64,000 nt of DNA from Micromonospora chokoriensis (GCF_000718555.1 NZ_JOAN01000002.1:186001-250000), one strand, 5' to 3'. Shown: positions 16,430 through 26,300, counted from the stretch's first letter. Numbers and translations are program-made. The notes: a model not told the origin generated them from the letters alone.

Positions 16430-17879
16430 CGACGTTCTTCGGCAACTTGTAGCGCGCGATCCTGCCGTCGAGGCACGCCCGGACGGTGGCGGTGTCCACC
16501 GACGCCCCCTCCCGGACGGTCACGATCGCCCACGGCACCTCCCCCCACCGCTCGTCCGGCACGCCGATGACCGCCGCCGAGGTCACCCCGTCGACCTCGG
16601 TGAGCAGCTGCTCCAGTTCGAGCGGGTAGATGTTCTCGCCCCCCGAGATGATCATGTCCTTGAGTCGGCCAGAGATGTAGAGGTAGCCGTCGGCGTCCAG
16701 GTGGCCAAGGTCGCCGGAACGGAACCACCCGTCGGCCGTGAACGCCTCGGCGGTCGCCTCCGGGAGGCCGTGGTAACCGGGGAAGACGTTGGGCCCGGCC
16801 ACCTCGATCTCACCGACGTCGCCGACCGGCACCACGGCACCTGTCACGTCGGTGATCCGCACGTCGGTGAAGAAGTGCGGCAGACCGACACTGCCCTGCT
16901 TGACCCGGGTCATCGCCGCCGGCAGCGCGGTCGCGCCCGGCGCGGCCTCGGTCATGCCGTAACCCTGCGAGAACGACAGACCCCGCGCCTCGTACGCGGT
17001 GAGGATGCGGGTCGGCACCGCCGAACCTCCGCAGGTGAGCTTCGTCAGCGTCGACAGGTCCGTCGACGCCCAGGCGGGATGGTCGGCCATCAACTGGTAG
17101 GTGGTCGGCACGCCGCTGAGCATGGTGACCCCGTGCCGCTCGATCTGCGCGAGCGCGCGGCCCGGCTCGAAGCCTCTCTCGATGACCATCGTGGCGCCCT
17201 TGAGGATGACCGGCAGGGCGCCCATCCCGAGCGAGGCGACGTGGAACAGTGGCGAGATCATCAGGGCGACGTCGGTGGAGACGACGTCGTAGTCGACCAC
17301 ACAGTTGAGTGCAACCCAGGTGAGGTTGCCGTGGGTCAGCACGGCGCCCTTGGCCCGACCGGTCGTGCCCGAGGTGTAGATGATCGCCGCCGGATCCCGG
17401 TGGACGGTGTCGGCGTGGTCGGTGAACCCGGCGACGACGGCCCGCGCCAGGGGGGCCAGCCCCGGACGGTCCGCGGTGCCCTCGCCGGTGACGATCACGT
17501 ACGGGGTCCGGGCGGCCGCTGCGGCGGAGGCCACCGGCACCGCGAAGTCCGGGTCGTGGATCAGCACCCGCGCGCCGCAGTCCGCGAGGACGTAGGCGAT
17601 CTCGGGCCCGGCGAGCCGGGTGTTGACCGGCACGAAGACCGCCCCGACCTGCGCCGCCCCGAACATCACCGCAAGGAGGTCGGGACTGTTCTCACCCAGG
17701 TAGGCGACGGAGTCACCCTTGCCGACTCCGCACTCGCGCAGCACCGCCGAGATCCGGTCCGCGGCGACGGCGAACTGGCCGTACGTCATTGTCGACCGGT
17801 CACCGTGGACGATGGCGACCTTGTCCGGGGACTTGAGCCGGCGCTTGGCGACCCAGGCGCCGATTCCGTGCTGCTGCAT
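16353..17879 (-). CDS. AMP-forming acyl/aryl-CoA ligase
   Basis: This 508-residue ANL-superfamily enzyme activates a carboxylic acid with ATP and CoA. The P-loop motif YTSGTTGRAKG is at about 168-178, the A5-type motif GYGMTEA at about 313-319, the A7/A8 segments GWFRSGDLGHLDADGYLYISGRLKDMI near 380-406, and the catalytic lysine in TASGKVRK near the C-terminus. The substrate is not deducible; long-chain fatty acids or phenylpropanoids (for example ferulate) are candidates. Three consecutive ATG codons (17885, 17882, 17879) follow GGGAGA; the third has the best spacing. It is the last gene of a leftward block with SDR, amidohydrolase and MaoC genes, and overlaps the convergent PaaX gene. Confidence 0.88.
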   Translation of the reverse strand: MQQHGIGAWVAKRRLKSPDKVAIVHGDRSTMTYGQFAVAADRISAVLRECGVGKGDSVAYLGENSPDLLAVMFGAAQVGAVFVPVNTRLAGPEIAYVLADCGARVLIHDPDFAVPVASAAAAARTPYVIVTGEGTADRPGLAPLARAVVAGFTDHADTVHRDPAAIIYTSGTTGRAKGAVLTHGNLTWVALNCVVDYDVVSTDVALMISPLFHVASLGMGALPVILKGATMVIERGFEPGRALAQIERHGVTMLSGVPTTYQLMADHPAWASTDLSTLTKLTCGGSAVPTRILTAYEARGLSFSQGYGMTEAAPGATALPAAMTRVKQGSVGLPHFFTDVRITDVTGAVVPVGDVGEIEVAGPNVFPGYHGLPEATAEAFTADGWFRSGDLGHLDADGYLYISGRLKDMIISGGENIYPLELEQLLTEVDGVTSAAVIGVPDERWGEVPWAIVTVREGASVDTATVRACLDGRIARYKLPKNVVIVDELPRTASGKVRKADLRTRFGG

Positions 17880-17937
17880 CATCATTCTCCCGGGGGTGGA
17901 GGTGGTGTGCTCGCCCGGCTCGACGGATGCCCCGGGC

Positions 17938-18390
17938 TCAGGCGTAGAAGCGGTACAGCCCTCGTGCGACGACCGCCGGCTTGGCCCCGCCCTCGATCTC
18001 GATCGTCTGGTCGACAGCGATCTGGTAACCACCGCGGACCTCGACGACCTCGACGACGGTGGCGCGCATGCGCACCCGTGCCCCCACCACGACCGGCGCG
18101 GGGAAGCGCACCTTGTCGAGGCCGTAGTTCACCTTCGTGGACACGCCCTTGACCTCAAGCAGCTCGGTCCAGAAGGGCACCGCCAGGGAGAGGGTGAGGA
18201 AACCGTGCGCGATCGGCGCCCCGAAGGGGCCGGTCTTCGCCCGTTCGGGGTCGACGTGGATCCACTGGTGGTCGTCGGTGGCGTCCGCGAACAGGTCCAC
18301 CTGGTCCTGGCTGACCGTGCGGTACCCGGTGTAACCGAGATCGGTGCCGGCGAGGTCGCCGAGCCGGTCGTAGGTGATGGTCGTCGTCAT
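17938..18390 (-). CDS. MaoC-type (R)-specific enoyl-CoA hydratase
   Basis: This 150-residue single hot-dog domain has the hydratase catalytic motif at DDHQWIHVDPERA (about 38-50), where the Asp and His of D-x(4)-H are present, followed by GAPIAHGFLTLSL. MaoC hydratases add water across the double bond of an enoyl-CoA. In this block it would act between the CoA ligase and the SDR dehydrogenase in a beta-oxidation-like shortening of a side chain. ATG 18390 is 17 bp from the end of the amidohydrolase gene. Dehydration of a hydroxyacyl-CoA is the reverse possibility. Confidence 0.85.
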   Translation of the reverse strand: MTTTITYDRLGDLAGTDLGYTGYRTVSQDQVDLFADATDDHQWIHVDPERAKTGPFGAPIAHGFLTLSLAVPFWTELLEVKGVSTKVNYGLDKVRFPAPVVVGARVRMRATVVEVVEVRGGYQIAVDQTIEIEGGAKPAVVARGLYRFYA

Positions 18391-18407
18391 GGCATTTCCT
18401 CTCGTCG

Positions 18408-19289
18408 TCACCGGGCAAGGCCCAACAGCCGGGCCGCGTTGTCCTTCAAGATGCCCGGGAGCACATCCGGCTTGAGGTCGGTCGCCTGCACGTCGCGCAG
18501 CCACCGATCGGGGGTGAGCATCGGGTAGTCGGTGCCGAAGAGCACCCGCCGCTTCAGCACTGAGTTGGCGTAGCGCACCAACTCGGCCGGGAAGTACTTC
18601 GGGCTCCAGCCGGACAGGTCGATCCAGGTGTTGTGCTTGTGTGTGGCCACCGACAGCGCCTCGTCCTGCCAGGGCACCGACGGGTGGGCCATGATGATCT
18701 GCAGGTCGGGGAAGTCGGCCGCGATCGGGTCGAGCAGGATCGGGTTCGACAGGCCGAGCCGCAGGCCGTAGCCGCCCGGCGTGCCCGCGCCGATGCCGGT
18801 CTGCCCGGTGTGGAAGAGCGCCGGGACGCCGGCCCGCTCCAGGAGGCCCCACAGCGGCGCGTACTCGTCGTGGCTGGGGTCGAAGCCCTGCACGGTGGGG
18901 TGGAACTTGAAGCCGCGTACGCCCTCCTGCTCGATCAGGCAGGCGGCCAGTTCGAGGGCCGCCTCCCCGGTGCGCGGGTCCACCGACCCGAAGGGGATGA
19001 GCACGTCGGCGTGCTCGGCCGCCGCGCGGGCGATGTCGACGCTCGACAGTGGCGGGTGCATCAGCTGCGTACCCGCGTCCACGGTGAAGACGACGGCCGC
19101 CATGCTCCGCTCGCGGTAGTACTGTGCCACCGCGCCGACCGCGGGTCGGGGCCCGTCCGTCTTGAAGTACGCCGACGCCGCCGCCACGAGCGGCTCGGGC
19201 AGGGAGGCGTGACCGTGGTCGTCGACCTCGATGTGCACGTGCATGTCGATCGCCGTGACGCCGTCGAGGTCGATGGCGGGCTGGTACAT
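18408..19289 (-). CDS. amidohydrolase-2 family metal enzyme
   Basis: This 293-residue TIM-barrel protein is related to ACMSD, gamma-resorcylate decarboxylase and 5-carboxyvanillate decarboxylase. Metal-site signatures are IDMHVH (Asp15, His17, His19), KFHPTVQGFDP, LFHTGQTG, IIMAHPSVPW and GTDYPM. Members decarboxylate or hydrolyse aromatic or dicarboxylic acids using a mononuclear metal. Position between SDR and MaoC genes suggests it processes a catabolic intermediate, possibly by decarboxylation or retro-aldol-like cleavage, but the reaction cannot be assigned. ATG 19289 has GAGGAAGG about 9 bases upstream; an in-frame upstream extension lacks family similarity. Confidence 0.8.
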   Translation of the reverse strand: MYQPAIDLDGVTAIDMHVHIEVDDHGHASLPEPLVAAASAYFKTDGPRPAVGAVAQYYRERSMAAVVFTVDAGTQLMHPPLSSVDIARAAAEHADVLIPFGSVDPRTGEAALELAACLIEQEGVRGFKFHPTVQGFDPSHDEYAPLWGLLERAGVPALFHTGQTGIGAGTPGGYGLRLGLSNPILLDPIAADFPDLQIIMAHPSVPWQDEALSVATHKHNTWIDLSGWSPKYFPAELVRYANSVLKRRVLFGTDYPMLTPDRWLRDVQATDLKPDVLPGILKDNAARLLGLAR

Positions 19290-19314
19290 GGTGGGCCAAC
19301 CTTCCTCGGGCGGG

Positions 19315-20241
19315 TCAGTGGGTCGCGGGCTCGAACTCCTCGGGGAGTTTCGGGAAGCGTTCACCGACGCTCTGCACGGCCTCGGCGAAGGTCGTCGGCC
19401 AGGCCGCCACCAGCGCGTCGTAGGTCCAGCCGCCGTCGCGGTGCGCGGTCAGCGCCGCCTCCGGATGGGTCCAGATCTGCAGGCGATCACCGCCGACACC
19501 GATCACCTGCCCGGTCACCGATGCCGCCGCGTCGGAGCCGAGGAACGCGACGAGCCCGGCCACGTCGTCCGCCGTGCCGAAGCCCAGATCGTGGCGGAAG
19601 AACGCGGGCATCGGCTCGCCATTCGCCTCGGCCCGCACCGCTGCGGCGAAGTAGGGGACGGTGGCGGTCATCGCGGTCGCGGCGACCGGGACCACGGTGT
19701 TGGCGGTGATGCCGGCCCGCTTCAACTCCAGCGCCCAGGTCCGGACCATGCCGACGATGCCCGCCTTGGCGGCGGCGTAGTTGGTCTGGCCGAAGGTGCC
19801 CCGCTGCCCGGTGGGTGACCCGACGCAGATGATCCGCCCACCCTCGCCGGCCTGCCGCATGTGCTGCACCGCCTCGCGCACGGTGGTGAACGTGCCGCGC
19901 AGGTGCACGTTGATGACGGTGTCGAAGTCGTCGTCGCTCATCTTCCACAGCACGCTGTCGCGCAGGATCCCGGCGTTGGTGACGAGGATGTCCAGCCGCC
20001 CGAAGTGCTCGACCGCCGTGCTGACGAGTTCCTTCGCGGTCTCGGTCGGGCCGACCGGTGCGACCACCGCGATGGCCCGGCCGCCAGACGCCTGGATCGA
20101 CCCCACCGCGTCGGCGGTGGCATCGGCGTCGACGTCGTTGACCACGACCGAGGCGCCCCGCCGCGCCAACTCCTGCGCGTAGGCGAGGCCGAGACCCCGC
20201 CCGGACCCGGTGACTATGGCGACCTTGCCGTCCAGTGACAT
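19315..20241 (-). CDS. SDR-family 3-hydroxyacyl-CoA dehydrogenase-like oxidoreductase
   Basis: This 308-residue classical short-chain dehydrogenase has the nucleotide motif TGSGRGLG (11-18), NAG (89-91), and the catalytic residues Ser142, Tyr155 and Lys159 (YAAAK). It has an extra C-terminal tail of about 50 residues (after GVGGDRLQIW) like the dehydrogenase units of peroxisomal-type multifunctional enzymes. This suggests it acts on a 3-hydroxyacyl-CoA, in series with the adjacent MaoC hydratase. ATG 20241 is the first good start; the upstream extension overlaps the promoter region. A candidate promoter at 20293-20321 could start the SDR-amidohydrolase-MaoC-ligase unit. Confidence 0.85.
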   Translation of the reverse strand: MSLDGKVAIVTGSGRGLGLAYAQELARRGASVVVNDVDADATADAVGSIQASGGRAIAVVAPVGPTETAKELVSTAVEHFGRLDILVTNAGILRDSVLWKMSDDDFDTVINVHLRGTFTTVREAVQHMRQAGEGGRIICVGSPTGQRGTFGQTNYAAAKAGIVGMVRTWALELKRAGITANTVVPVAATAMTATVPYFAAAVRAEANGEPMPAFFRHDLGFGTADDVAGLVAFLGSDAAASVTGQVIGVGGDRLQIWTHPEAALTAHRDGGWTYDALVAAWPTTFAEAVQSVGERFPKLPEEFEPATH

Positions 20242-20292
20242 GAGTGCTCCCTTTCGTCGATGCCGGACCTCCGGGTAACACGCGCACGGGCA

Positions 20293-20321
20293 ACGTAATG
20301 CAGAATTTGATCGGGCGTCAA
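20293..20321 (-). promoter_or_regulatory. candidate promoter for the SDR-to-ligase unit
   Basis: On the minus strand TTGACG (20321-20316) and TTACGT (20298-20293) are spaced by 17 bp within an AT-richer stretch between the IclR stop and the SDR start. The -35 box overlaps the IclR stop codon. It is the only promoter-like match in this 76-bp gap. Confidence 0.3.
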
Positions 20322-21073
20322 CGATTTGCAGTCTGTGCCAGCGCGCGGGAAACCACCCGGCCCGCGGCCTGGACCAGCGGGGCCAACGCCACCGGATCCG
20401 CCCGCTCGTGGGCGACCACCAGCGAGATCGCCGCCACCACACCCTCCGGTACGCGGATCGGTGCGGCCACCGAGAGGGCGTCCATGGTGACCTGGCGGTC
20501 GCTGACCGCGTACCCGACCCGGCGTACCTCGGCGAGGCAGCGACGCAGCCGCCCCGGGTCGGTGATGGTCAGCGCGGTGTACCGCTCCAGCGGCGCGGCC
20601 AGCACCTGCGTCTGGACCTCGGCCGGCGCGTGAGCGAGCAGCACCAGCCCGACGCCGGTGGCGTGCAACGCGAAGCGGCCGCCTACCCGGGTGAGCACGG
20701 GCACCGCGTGCCGCCCGGCGATCCGTTCGATGAAGACGAGTTCGAGGCCCTGCCGGACGGCGAGCTGGACGTTCTCGTGGGTCACCTCGTACAGGTCCTC
20801 CATGACCGGCAGGGCCAACTCCCGCAGCCCGAGACCTCGCGGAGCGAGTGAGCCCACCTCCCACAGCCGCAGGCCGATCCGGTACCGCCCGTCGTCGCCG
20901 CGCTCCAACGCCCCCCACTCGACCAGCTCCGCCGCCCGCCGGTACACGGTGGACAGTGGCAGCCCGGCGCGACGGGCCAGCTCGCTCAGGGTCAACGCCG
21001 GTGTGGCCGGGCTGAACGCGTCGAGCAGTGCCAGCACCTTGCTCGTCACCGACCGCCCCGGTTCTGCGCGCAC
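20318..21073 (-). CDS. IclR-family transcriptional regulator
   Basis: This 251-residue protein has an N-terminal winged helix (LTLSELARRAGLPLSTVYRRAAELVEWGAL, about residues 24-53) and a C-terminal GAF-like IclR effector domain (ENVQLAVRQGLELVFIERI, then FALHATGVGLVLLAHAP). It starts with GTG 21073, 30 bp after the reductase stop, and so sits in the middle of the Rieske-to-ligase gene block, most likely as its local regulator responding to an aromatic acid or thioester. It is distinct from the pca-linked IclR protein in sequence and effector-domain details. Confidence 0.85.
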   Translation of the reverse strand: MRAEPGRSVTSKVLALLDAFSPATPALTLSELARRAGLPLSTVYRRAAELVEWGALERGDDGRYRIGLRLWEVGSLAPRGLGLRELALPVMEDLYEVTHENVQLAVRQGLELVFIERIAGRHAVPVLTRVGGRFALHATGVGLVLLAHAPAEVQTQVLAAPLERYTALTITDPGRLRRCLAEVRRVGYAVSDRQVTMDALSVAAPIRVPEGVVAAISLVVAHERADPVALAPLVQAAGRVVSRALAQTANR

Positions 21074-21103
21074 CCCGCCATCATCCCCGCGCGCACCGCC
21101 CGC

Positions 21104-22057
21104 TCACAGCTCCAGGACGAGTCGGGGCGTACGGGCCCGGGACACACAGATCATCATCGTGTCGCCGACGGCCCGCTCCTGCTCGGTCAGCAGGCTGTCA
21201 CGATGCTCCGGCACGCCGGCGAGCACCGGGGTCTCGCAGGTGCCGCAGGTGCCCTCCCGGCAGGACGAGAGGACCTGCACACCGGCCTCCTCGACCGCCT
21301 GCAGGATCGGCATACCCGGCGGCACGGTCACCGTCCGGCCGGAGAGCGCGAGTTCGACCTCGATCGTTGTCTCCGGAGCACCGGTGTCGCCCAGCGCGGT
21401 GAAGCGCTCGACGTGCAGGCGGCCGGGTGGCCAGCCGCGACAGTGCTCCTGCACCGCGGCGATCAGTGGCTCCGGGCCGCAGCAGTAGACGAGCCCGGCG
21501 CCGGGCCGGCCCAGCAACCCGGCCACGTCGAGCAACCCGGTCTCGTCCTGCGGGTACAGGCTCACCCGGTCGCCGTACTTCTCCCGCAGGGTGGTGGCGA
21601 AGGCCATGGTGGCGCGGCTGCGGCCCCCGTACACCAGTCGCCAGTCGGCGCCCGCGGCGTCGGCGGCGGCCACCATCGGTGCGATCGGGGTGATGCCGAT
21701 GCCACCGGCGACGAAGAGGTAATGCCGCGCCGCGACCAGCGGGAAGGCGTTGCGGGGCCCGCTCACCCGGACGGTCGCGCCGACGGTGAGCCGCTCGTGC
21801 ACCAGCCTTGAGCCGCCGCGTCCGTTCGGTTCGCGCTGCACGGCGATCCGCAGGGCCGAGCGGTCCGCCGGGTCGCCGCAGAGGGAGTACTGACGCGCCA
21901 GCCCGACGCCCAACTCCAGGTCGATGTGCGCGCCCGGCGACCACTCGGGCAGGTCGCCGCCGTCCGCGCGGCACAGGCGGATCGCCACGACCTCGGCCGC
22001 CACCTGCTCCCGGCTCGCCACCACCAGCTCCACACCGGCCAGTACGTCCACCGTCAC
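21104..22057 (-). CDS. VanB-like ferredoxin reductase (FMN/[2Fe-2S])
   Basis: This 317-residue class IA-type oxygenase reductase contains an FMN-binding segment RQYSLCG (55-61), an NAD-binding GGIGITP (118-124) with CCGPEPL (192-198), and a C-terminal plant-type ferredoxin domain with cluster cysteines Cys266, Cys271, Cys274 and Cys304. It passes electrons from NADH to the neighbouring Rieske oxygenase. GTG 22057 overlaps the TGA of the 72-residue gene (GTGA). An upstream in-frame extension overlaps that gene almost entirely and is rejected. Similar pairs are vanillate O-demethylase and phthalate dioxygenase. Confidence 0.9.
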   Translation of the reverse strand: MTVDVLAGVELVVASREQVAAEVVAIRLCRADGGDLPEWSPGAHIDLELGVGLARQYSLCGDPADRSALRIAVQREPNGRGGSRLVHERLTVGATVRVSGPRNAFPLVAARHYLFVAGGIGITPIAPMVAAADAAGADWRLVYGGRSRATMAFATTLREKYGDRVSLYPQDETGLLDVAGLLGRPGAGLVYCCGPEPLIAAVQEHCRGWPPGRLHVERFTALGDTGAPETTIEVELALSGRTVTVPPGMPILQAVEEAGVQVLSSCREGTCGTCETPVLAGVPEHRDSLLTEQERAVGDTMMICVSRARTPRLVLEL

Positions 22058-22272
22058 GCGCGCATCACCAACCGCCTCGGCGGGTCGGGTGGCGGCACGG
22101 CCACGTCCTGATGGCCCTGCGGGTGGGCGAGCAGCCACTCCCACAACTCGACGGGGTCCTCGGCGAGCCGCTCGGCGCCGCAGTGGCAGGTCCCGCGCAG
22201 GGTGTCGGTGCCCGGCATCCAGTGGATCCGGTAGACCCGGTCCCCGGTCAGCATGCCGGCGGGCGAACTCAC
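22054..22272 (-). CDS. 72-residue Cys-containing protein between oxygenase and reductase
   Basis: This small gene is bounded on both sides by GTGA overlaps: its GTG 22272 overlaps the Rieske gene stop, and its TGA overlaps the reductase GTG. The protein is VSSPAGMLTG... with a central TCHCGAER segment (two cysteines and a histidine, possible metal ligands), a helix-like EDPVELWEWLLAHPQGH, and a basic Pro-rich tail. The translational coupling argues strongly that it is real and made stoichiometrically with the oxygenase system. I do not recognise the family. A role as a small accessory, metal-binding or assembly factor is speculation. Confidence 0.7.
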   Translation of the reverse strand: MSSPAGMLTGDRVYRIHWMPGTDTLRGTCHCGAERLAEDPVELWEWLLAHPQGHQDVAVPPPDPPRRLVMRA

Positions 22273-23312
22273 CGCGCCGCTCCCACCGTCCCCGACCCGA
22301 CCATCCGGGCCAGCAGCCGCCGGGCGGCCAGGCCGCCGGTGTCGATGTTGATGCTCAACTCCTGGTACCGGTCCGGCTCGGTCGCGATCACCTGCTCCAG
22401 GATGTTCAGCGCCGTCACGTCCTGCATGACCACTGTGTGGTTGCTGTGGTGCAGGTACTCGCTGACCGACTCGTCGTCGATCGCGAAGTCGCGCGCCACG
22501 GCCCAGAAGTCGTAGGTGGTGTGCTCGGTCGACGGGGTGATGGCGTACACGATCTCCGCGTGGAACGCCTCGCGGTCCTCGCCCTCGGCGGGCGGATAGA
22601 CGCCCTGCGGTGCGATCCGGCTGTGCAGGAGGTAGAGGCAGGGCGGGTGGTACTCGATGTCCTGCCACCGGGTGATCCGGCCCTGGATCCCGGTCGAGCG
22701 CGCGTAGAACGGCGGGCACTGGGCGTCGTCCATGTGCCGACTGACGTAGACGATGCCCCGGTCCTCGTCCACCTCGGTGGTGATCGGAGTGTTCGCCACT
22801 TCCGGCGTGCCGATGTAACCACCGTGCAGATAGGTCTCGTGGGACAGGTCCAAAAGGTTGTCGACCAGCAGGCCGTACCGCGCGTTCAGCGGCGCCATGC
22901 CCCGCACCACCGCGTACCTCGGGTCGACCAACCACGGCGCGCGAGGAATCGCGGCCGGGTCGGCCCGGTCCCGGTCACCGATCCAGACCCAGATGAACGA
23001 GTCCTGTTCCACCACCGGGAACGAGGTGACCCGCGCGGTGCGCGGAATGCGCTGTTGACCGGGTACGAAGACACACGCGCCGGTCTGGTCGTAGGTGAAG
23101 CCGTGGTAGCCGCAGACGATGGTGTCGCCGTCGAGCCGGCTCTCCGACAGTGGGAAACGCCGATGCACGCACCGGTCGGCGAGCGCCACCGCCTCCCCGG
23201 CGCCGGTGCGGTACAGCACCAGCGGCTCACCGAGCACCGTACGGGCGAGCAGGTCCCGCCCGACCTCGCTGCCATAGGCCGCCACATACCACTGGTTGCG
23301 TGCGAATGCCAT
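22269..23312 (-). CDS. VanA-like Rieske non-heme iron oxygenase
   Basis: This 347-residue oxygenase component binds a Rieske [2Fe-2S] cluster through Cys48, His50, Cys67 and His70 (C-x-H...C-x2-H). The mononuclear Fe(II) is bound through the D-x2-H-x4-H motif at Asp155, His158 and His163 (NLLDLSHETYLH). The opening MAFARNQWYVAA resembles vanillate O-demethylase oxygenase subunits. It probably demethylates or hydroxylates an aromatic acid using electrons from the downstream VanB-like reductase. If vanillate is the substrate, the product is protocatechuate, linking it to the pca operon. ATG 23312 has GGAGGT 9 bases upstream. It lies 42 bp after the NACHT gene on the same strand. Confidence 0.87.
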   Translation of the reverse strand: MAFARNQWYVAAYGSEVGRDLLARTVLGEPLVLYRTGAGEAVALADRCVHRRFPLSESRLDGDTIVCGYHGFTYDQTGACVFVPGQQRIPRTARVTSFPVVEQDSFIWVWIGDRDRADPAAIPRAPWLVDPRYAVVRGMAPLNARYGLLVDNLLDLSHETYLHGGYIGTPEVANTPITTEVDEDRGIVYVSRHMDDAQCPPFYARSTGIQGRITRWQDIEYHPPCLYLLHSRIAPQGVYPPAEGEDREAFHAEIVYAITPSTEHTTYDFWAVARDFAIDDESVSEYLHHSNHTVVMQDVTALNILEQVIATEPDRYQELSINIDTGGLAARRLLARMVGSGTVGAAR

Positions 23313-23354
23313 GCGACCGGACCTCCATGCAGACAAACGTCGATGGAAGCCGAA

Positions 23355-26300
23355 TCATCCCGCGCGACGGCCACGGTGGGGACCGACGCTTTCACTGGGT
23401 GAAAGCCGAGGGTCGAGGACAGCACCGGCAAGAACGGCCACCACCTCGGGCCGTCGGGCTACTAGTTGCGGTAGGGCTGACGTCCACGCGCCGAGGGCGA
23501 GCGCTTCAGCGATCAACCGCACGGCTCTCTCCTCGTCCGCGGATTCGGCGATGTTGAGGAGGGCTACTGCCAGATTGTCCGGCTCGGCAATCCGGCGCGC
23601 CAGGCGCTCGGCGCGGTCGTGGTCGCCGCACTCCGCCCGAGCCTGAACCACCCTGGAGATTGCGGTGGCCGACCAGCCAGGGCGCAGGATCGTCGAGGCG
23701 AGTTCCTCGGCGCGATCGACGTCGCCCAGCAGAACGAGGGCGTGCACGACATTGGCGAGGGAACCCGCTCGGGTTCCGTGATCGGTGATCATCCGGAGAT
23801 GTAGTTCTGCCTCGGCAATGAGCCCGCTGGCCCTGGACGCGTCGCCGGCCCGGGCCGCTGACTGTGCCGCCACCGCGAGGCACCAGGTCCGGTCGCCGGG
23901 CGCCTCGACCTCGCGAGCCAAATCCGCGGCCCGTTCCGGGGGCCCTACGGCCAAGGCCGCCAGGACCACGTTGTTCATCGCCCGGGGAAGGTTGCTCGAT
24001 CGGACGTTCTGGGCCCGGCTCAGCGACTCGTCGAGCCACTCTTCCGCGCGATCGGCCTTGCTCATGGCTGCCCAGGCTTGACTCAACACGGCGCAAGAAA
24101 TCGTTGCCAGGTACGGATCGGTCATCCGGCGCACTGGCGCTTCGGCGATCACGAGGAGGTCGTGCGCCCACGCTGTCCCCATGAGTGATGCACCCGCCGT
24201 CGCGAGGTGTGTTGCCTTGTCTGCCGCTGTCTCTCCGTCGGTTAGTCGCTGGACGACCTCTGCCATCTCGAGGAACAGGCAACGGGCCGTGTCGGAATCA
24301 CCCGTCTCGGCGATTGCTTCGGCGAGACTCGCCCGCTCGTAGATTCGTTCGGACGGGTCGTTCCTCTGGCGGGCAAATTTCTCGACTTCGAGGGCCAACT
24401 TCCGGGCGTGGAGGTCATCACCGGCTTCGGCGACAGCGGCAGCGACCTGGGTGAGCGCGCGCGATCGTGCTCTCTGCCCCGGCACGGCCCGGGCAGCATG
24501 CTCCGCGGCCTCGACGAGACGCGTGGCCCAGGCGAGATTCCCTTCCCGCGCGGCGGCTGTGGCCGCACCGGCAAGGGCCGACGTCCGGTCGGCGGGGGCA
24601 CCGATTGCCGAGGCGGTGCGCTCCGCACCGCCGAAGTCGGTCGAACCGGCCACGAAGTACGTCAGACATTCCCGGAAGTGGTCCGTGAGCTGCTGAGCGT
24701 CTTCAGACTCCACGATGTGCTCGGCCCATGCCACGTCGCCGAGCTGGACCGCCGCCGCGATGACGCGCTCGAATCCGTGGTGTCGTAGTCGAAGGTCGGT
24801 GGTCCCGGTGATCGCGAGCTCCGCCTCCGCGATCAGGCGGCGGCTCTGGTCGCTGTCACCCATAGCGCAGAGTGCAATGGCTATGTCGGCAAGGGCAAGA
24901 CACCGCAGGTAGTCATCCAGGTTCCGGGCCAGGGACGTCGCTTCGCGAGCCAGGGCTTCGGCGCCTCGGTGGTCTCCGTGCGCGGAGAGGAGCCTCGCGA
25001 CGGCGATCAGCGTCGACTGGCCGCTCTCCGGATCCGCGCTGTTTCGTGCCAACGCCACGGCCTCCTGGCCCAGCGCGAGGGATCGATCCCGACCTGGAGC
25101 CACGGCCGCGATCTCCGCAAGACCGTGGGCGCGCACCGCCGGGTCGGAAATCGCCCGGATGAGGCGCTCTGCACGGTCGAACAGCCCGAGCTCGGCGATG
25201 CTGACGGCTATCGGGGGAATGCGGTCGGGCCAAGCCAGCTCTGCCGCGAGCGCGGCCTCCTCGGCGTACTCGACCGCCGTATCCGGTGACTCCGCACGTC
25301 GGGCCACTGCCCGGCCGACGCCAGCGAGTGCGTCCGCGCGGAAGTCCGGGTAGTCGATGCTACGGGCCAGGTGACCGGCCCTAGCCGCTTGGCCGATCGT
25401 GGCCCAGACCGCCGGGAGCGCCGACGGGATGAAGCGGTTGCGCTGCTGCAACTCGTTACGGCGCACCGACAGCACGGCAAGCGCCCCCAGATCCAGATCC
25501 TCCGCCGCCAACAGCAGGTTCTGGACGGTGGTCAGCTCGGTGATCCCGGCCGCGTCCCCGCCCGTCAGGTCCAGCATCAGCTCGTGCCGGGCCGGCTCAC
25601 TGGCCAACGCCGCCAGCCGGGCGAGATCCCCCGTCATCTCCAGCAACCGCGGATACCCACGCAGCAGGTACTCCGGCGTCTGCGGCGGCCAGTCCCGATA
25701 GCCATCGGCCCACGCGTGCAGCCGATCCTGGCACTCCAGAAGCTTCGCCTCCCCCAGGTAACGACAGGCCGCGTTGTGAATTTCCTCGTGCCCGAGCAGG
25801 TAGACCTCGTCTGCCCTCCACTCACCGGCACGGCGGGTGAAGGTCCGCCCCGCGACGGAGTGCAGCACGTCCTCGATCTCGGCCAAGTCCCCGCCGGTAA
25901 GTTCGCGGAGGTCCACCGCCGACAACCCACCCCGAGCAGCCGTGAGCAGACCGAGCAGATCCCGCTCCACCGGCGTCCCGGCATGTAGCCGCCGTATCTC
26001 CGACCGACCGAGCCGTTCGACGTCACGGGCATACGGTGACTGCCCGAGCAGGCGGATGATCCCCGGGTCCCGCAGCGGATGCCAGTCCGGCACATCATCG
26101 GGGACCGGCGGGTTGGGGCGTCCCGCCACGATGATGCGCATCCCCTCCGGCGGATTCCCCGGCAGCAGCGCGGCAATGCTGTGCGCGTCCGGCCCGACGG
26201 TGGTGCCGCGATCCTCGTCGAGCCCGTCGACCACGAGGATCAGGCGGCTCCCCTCCGACCGGCAGGCTGCTGCGGCTTGGCTCAGCAGGTCGAGCAGGCA

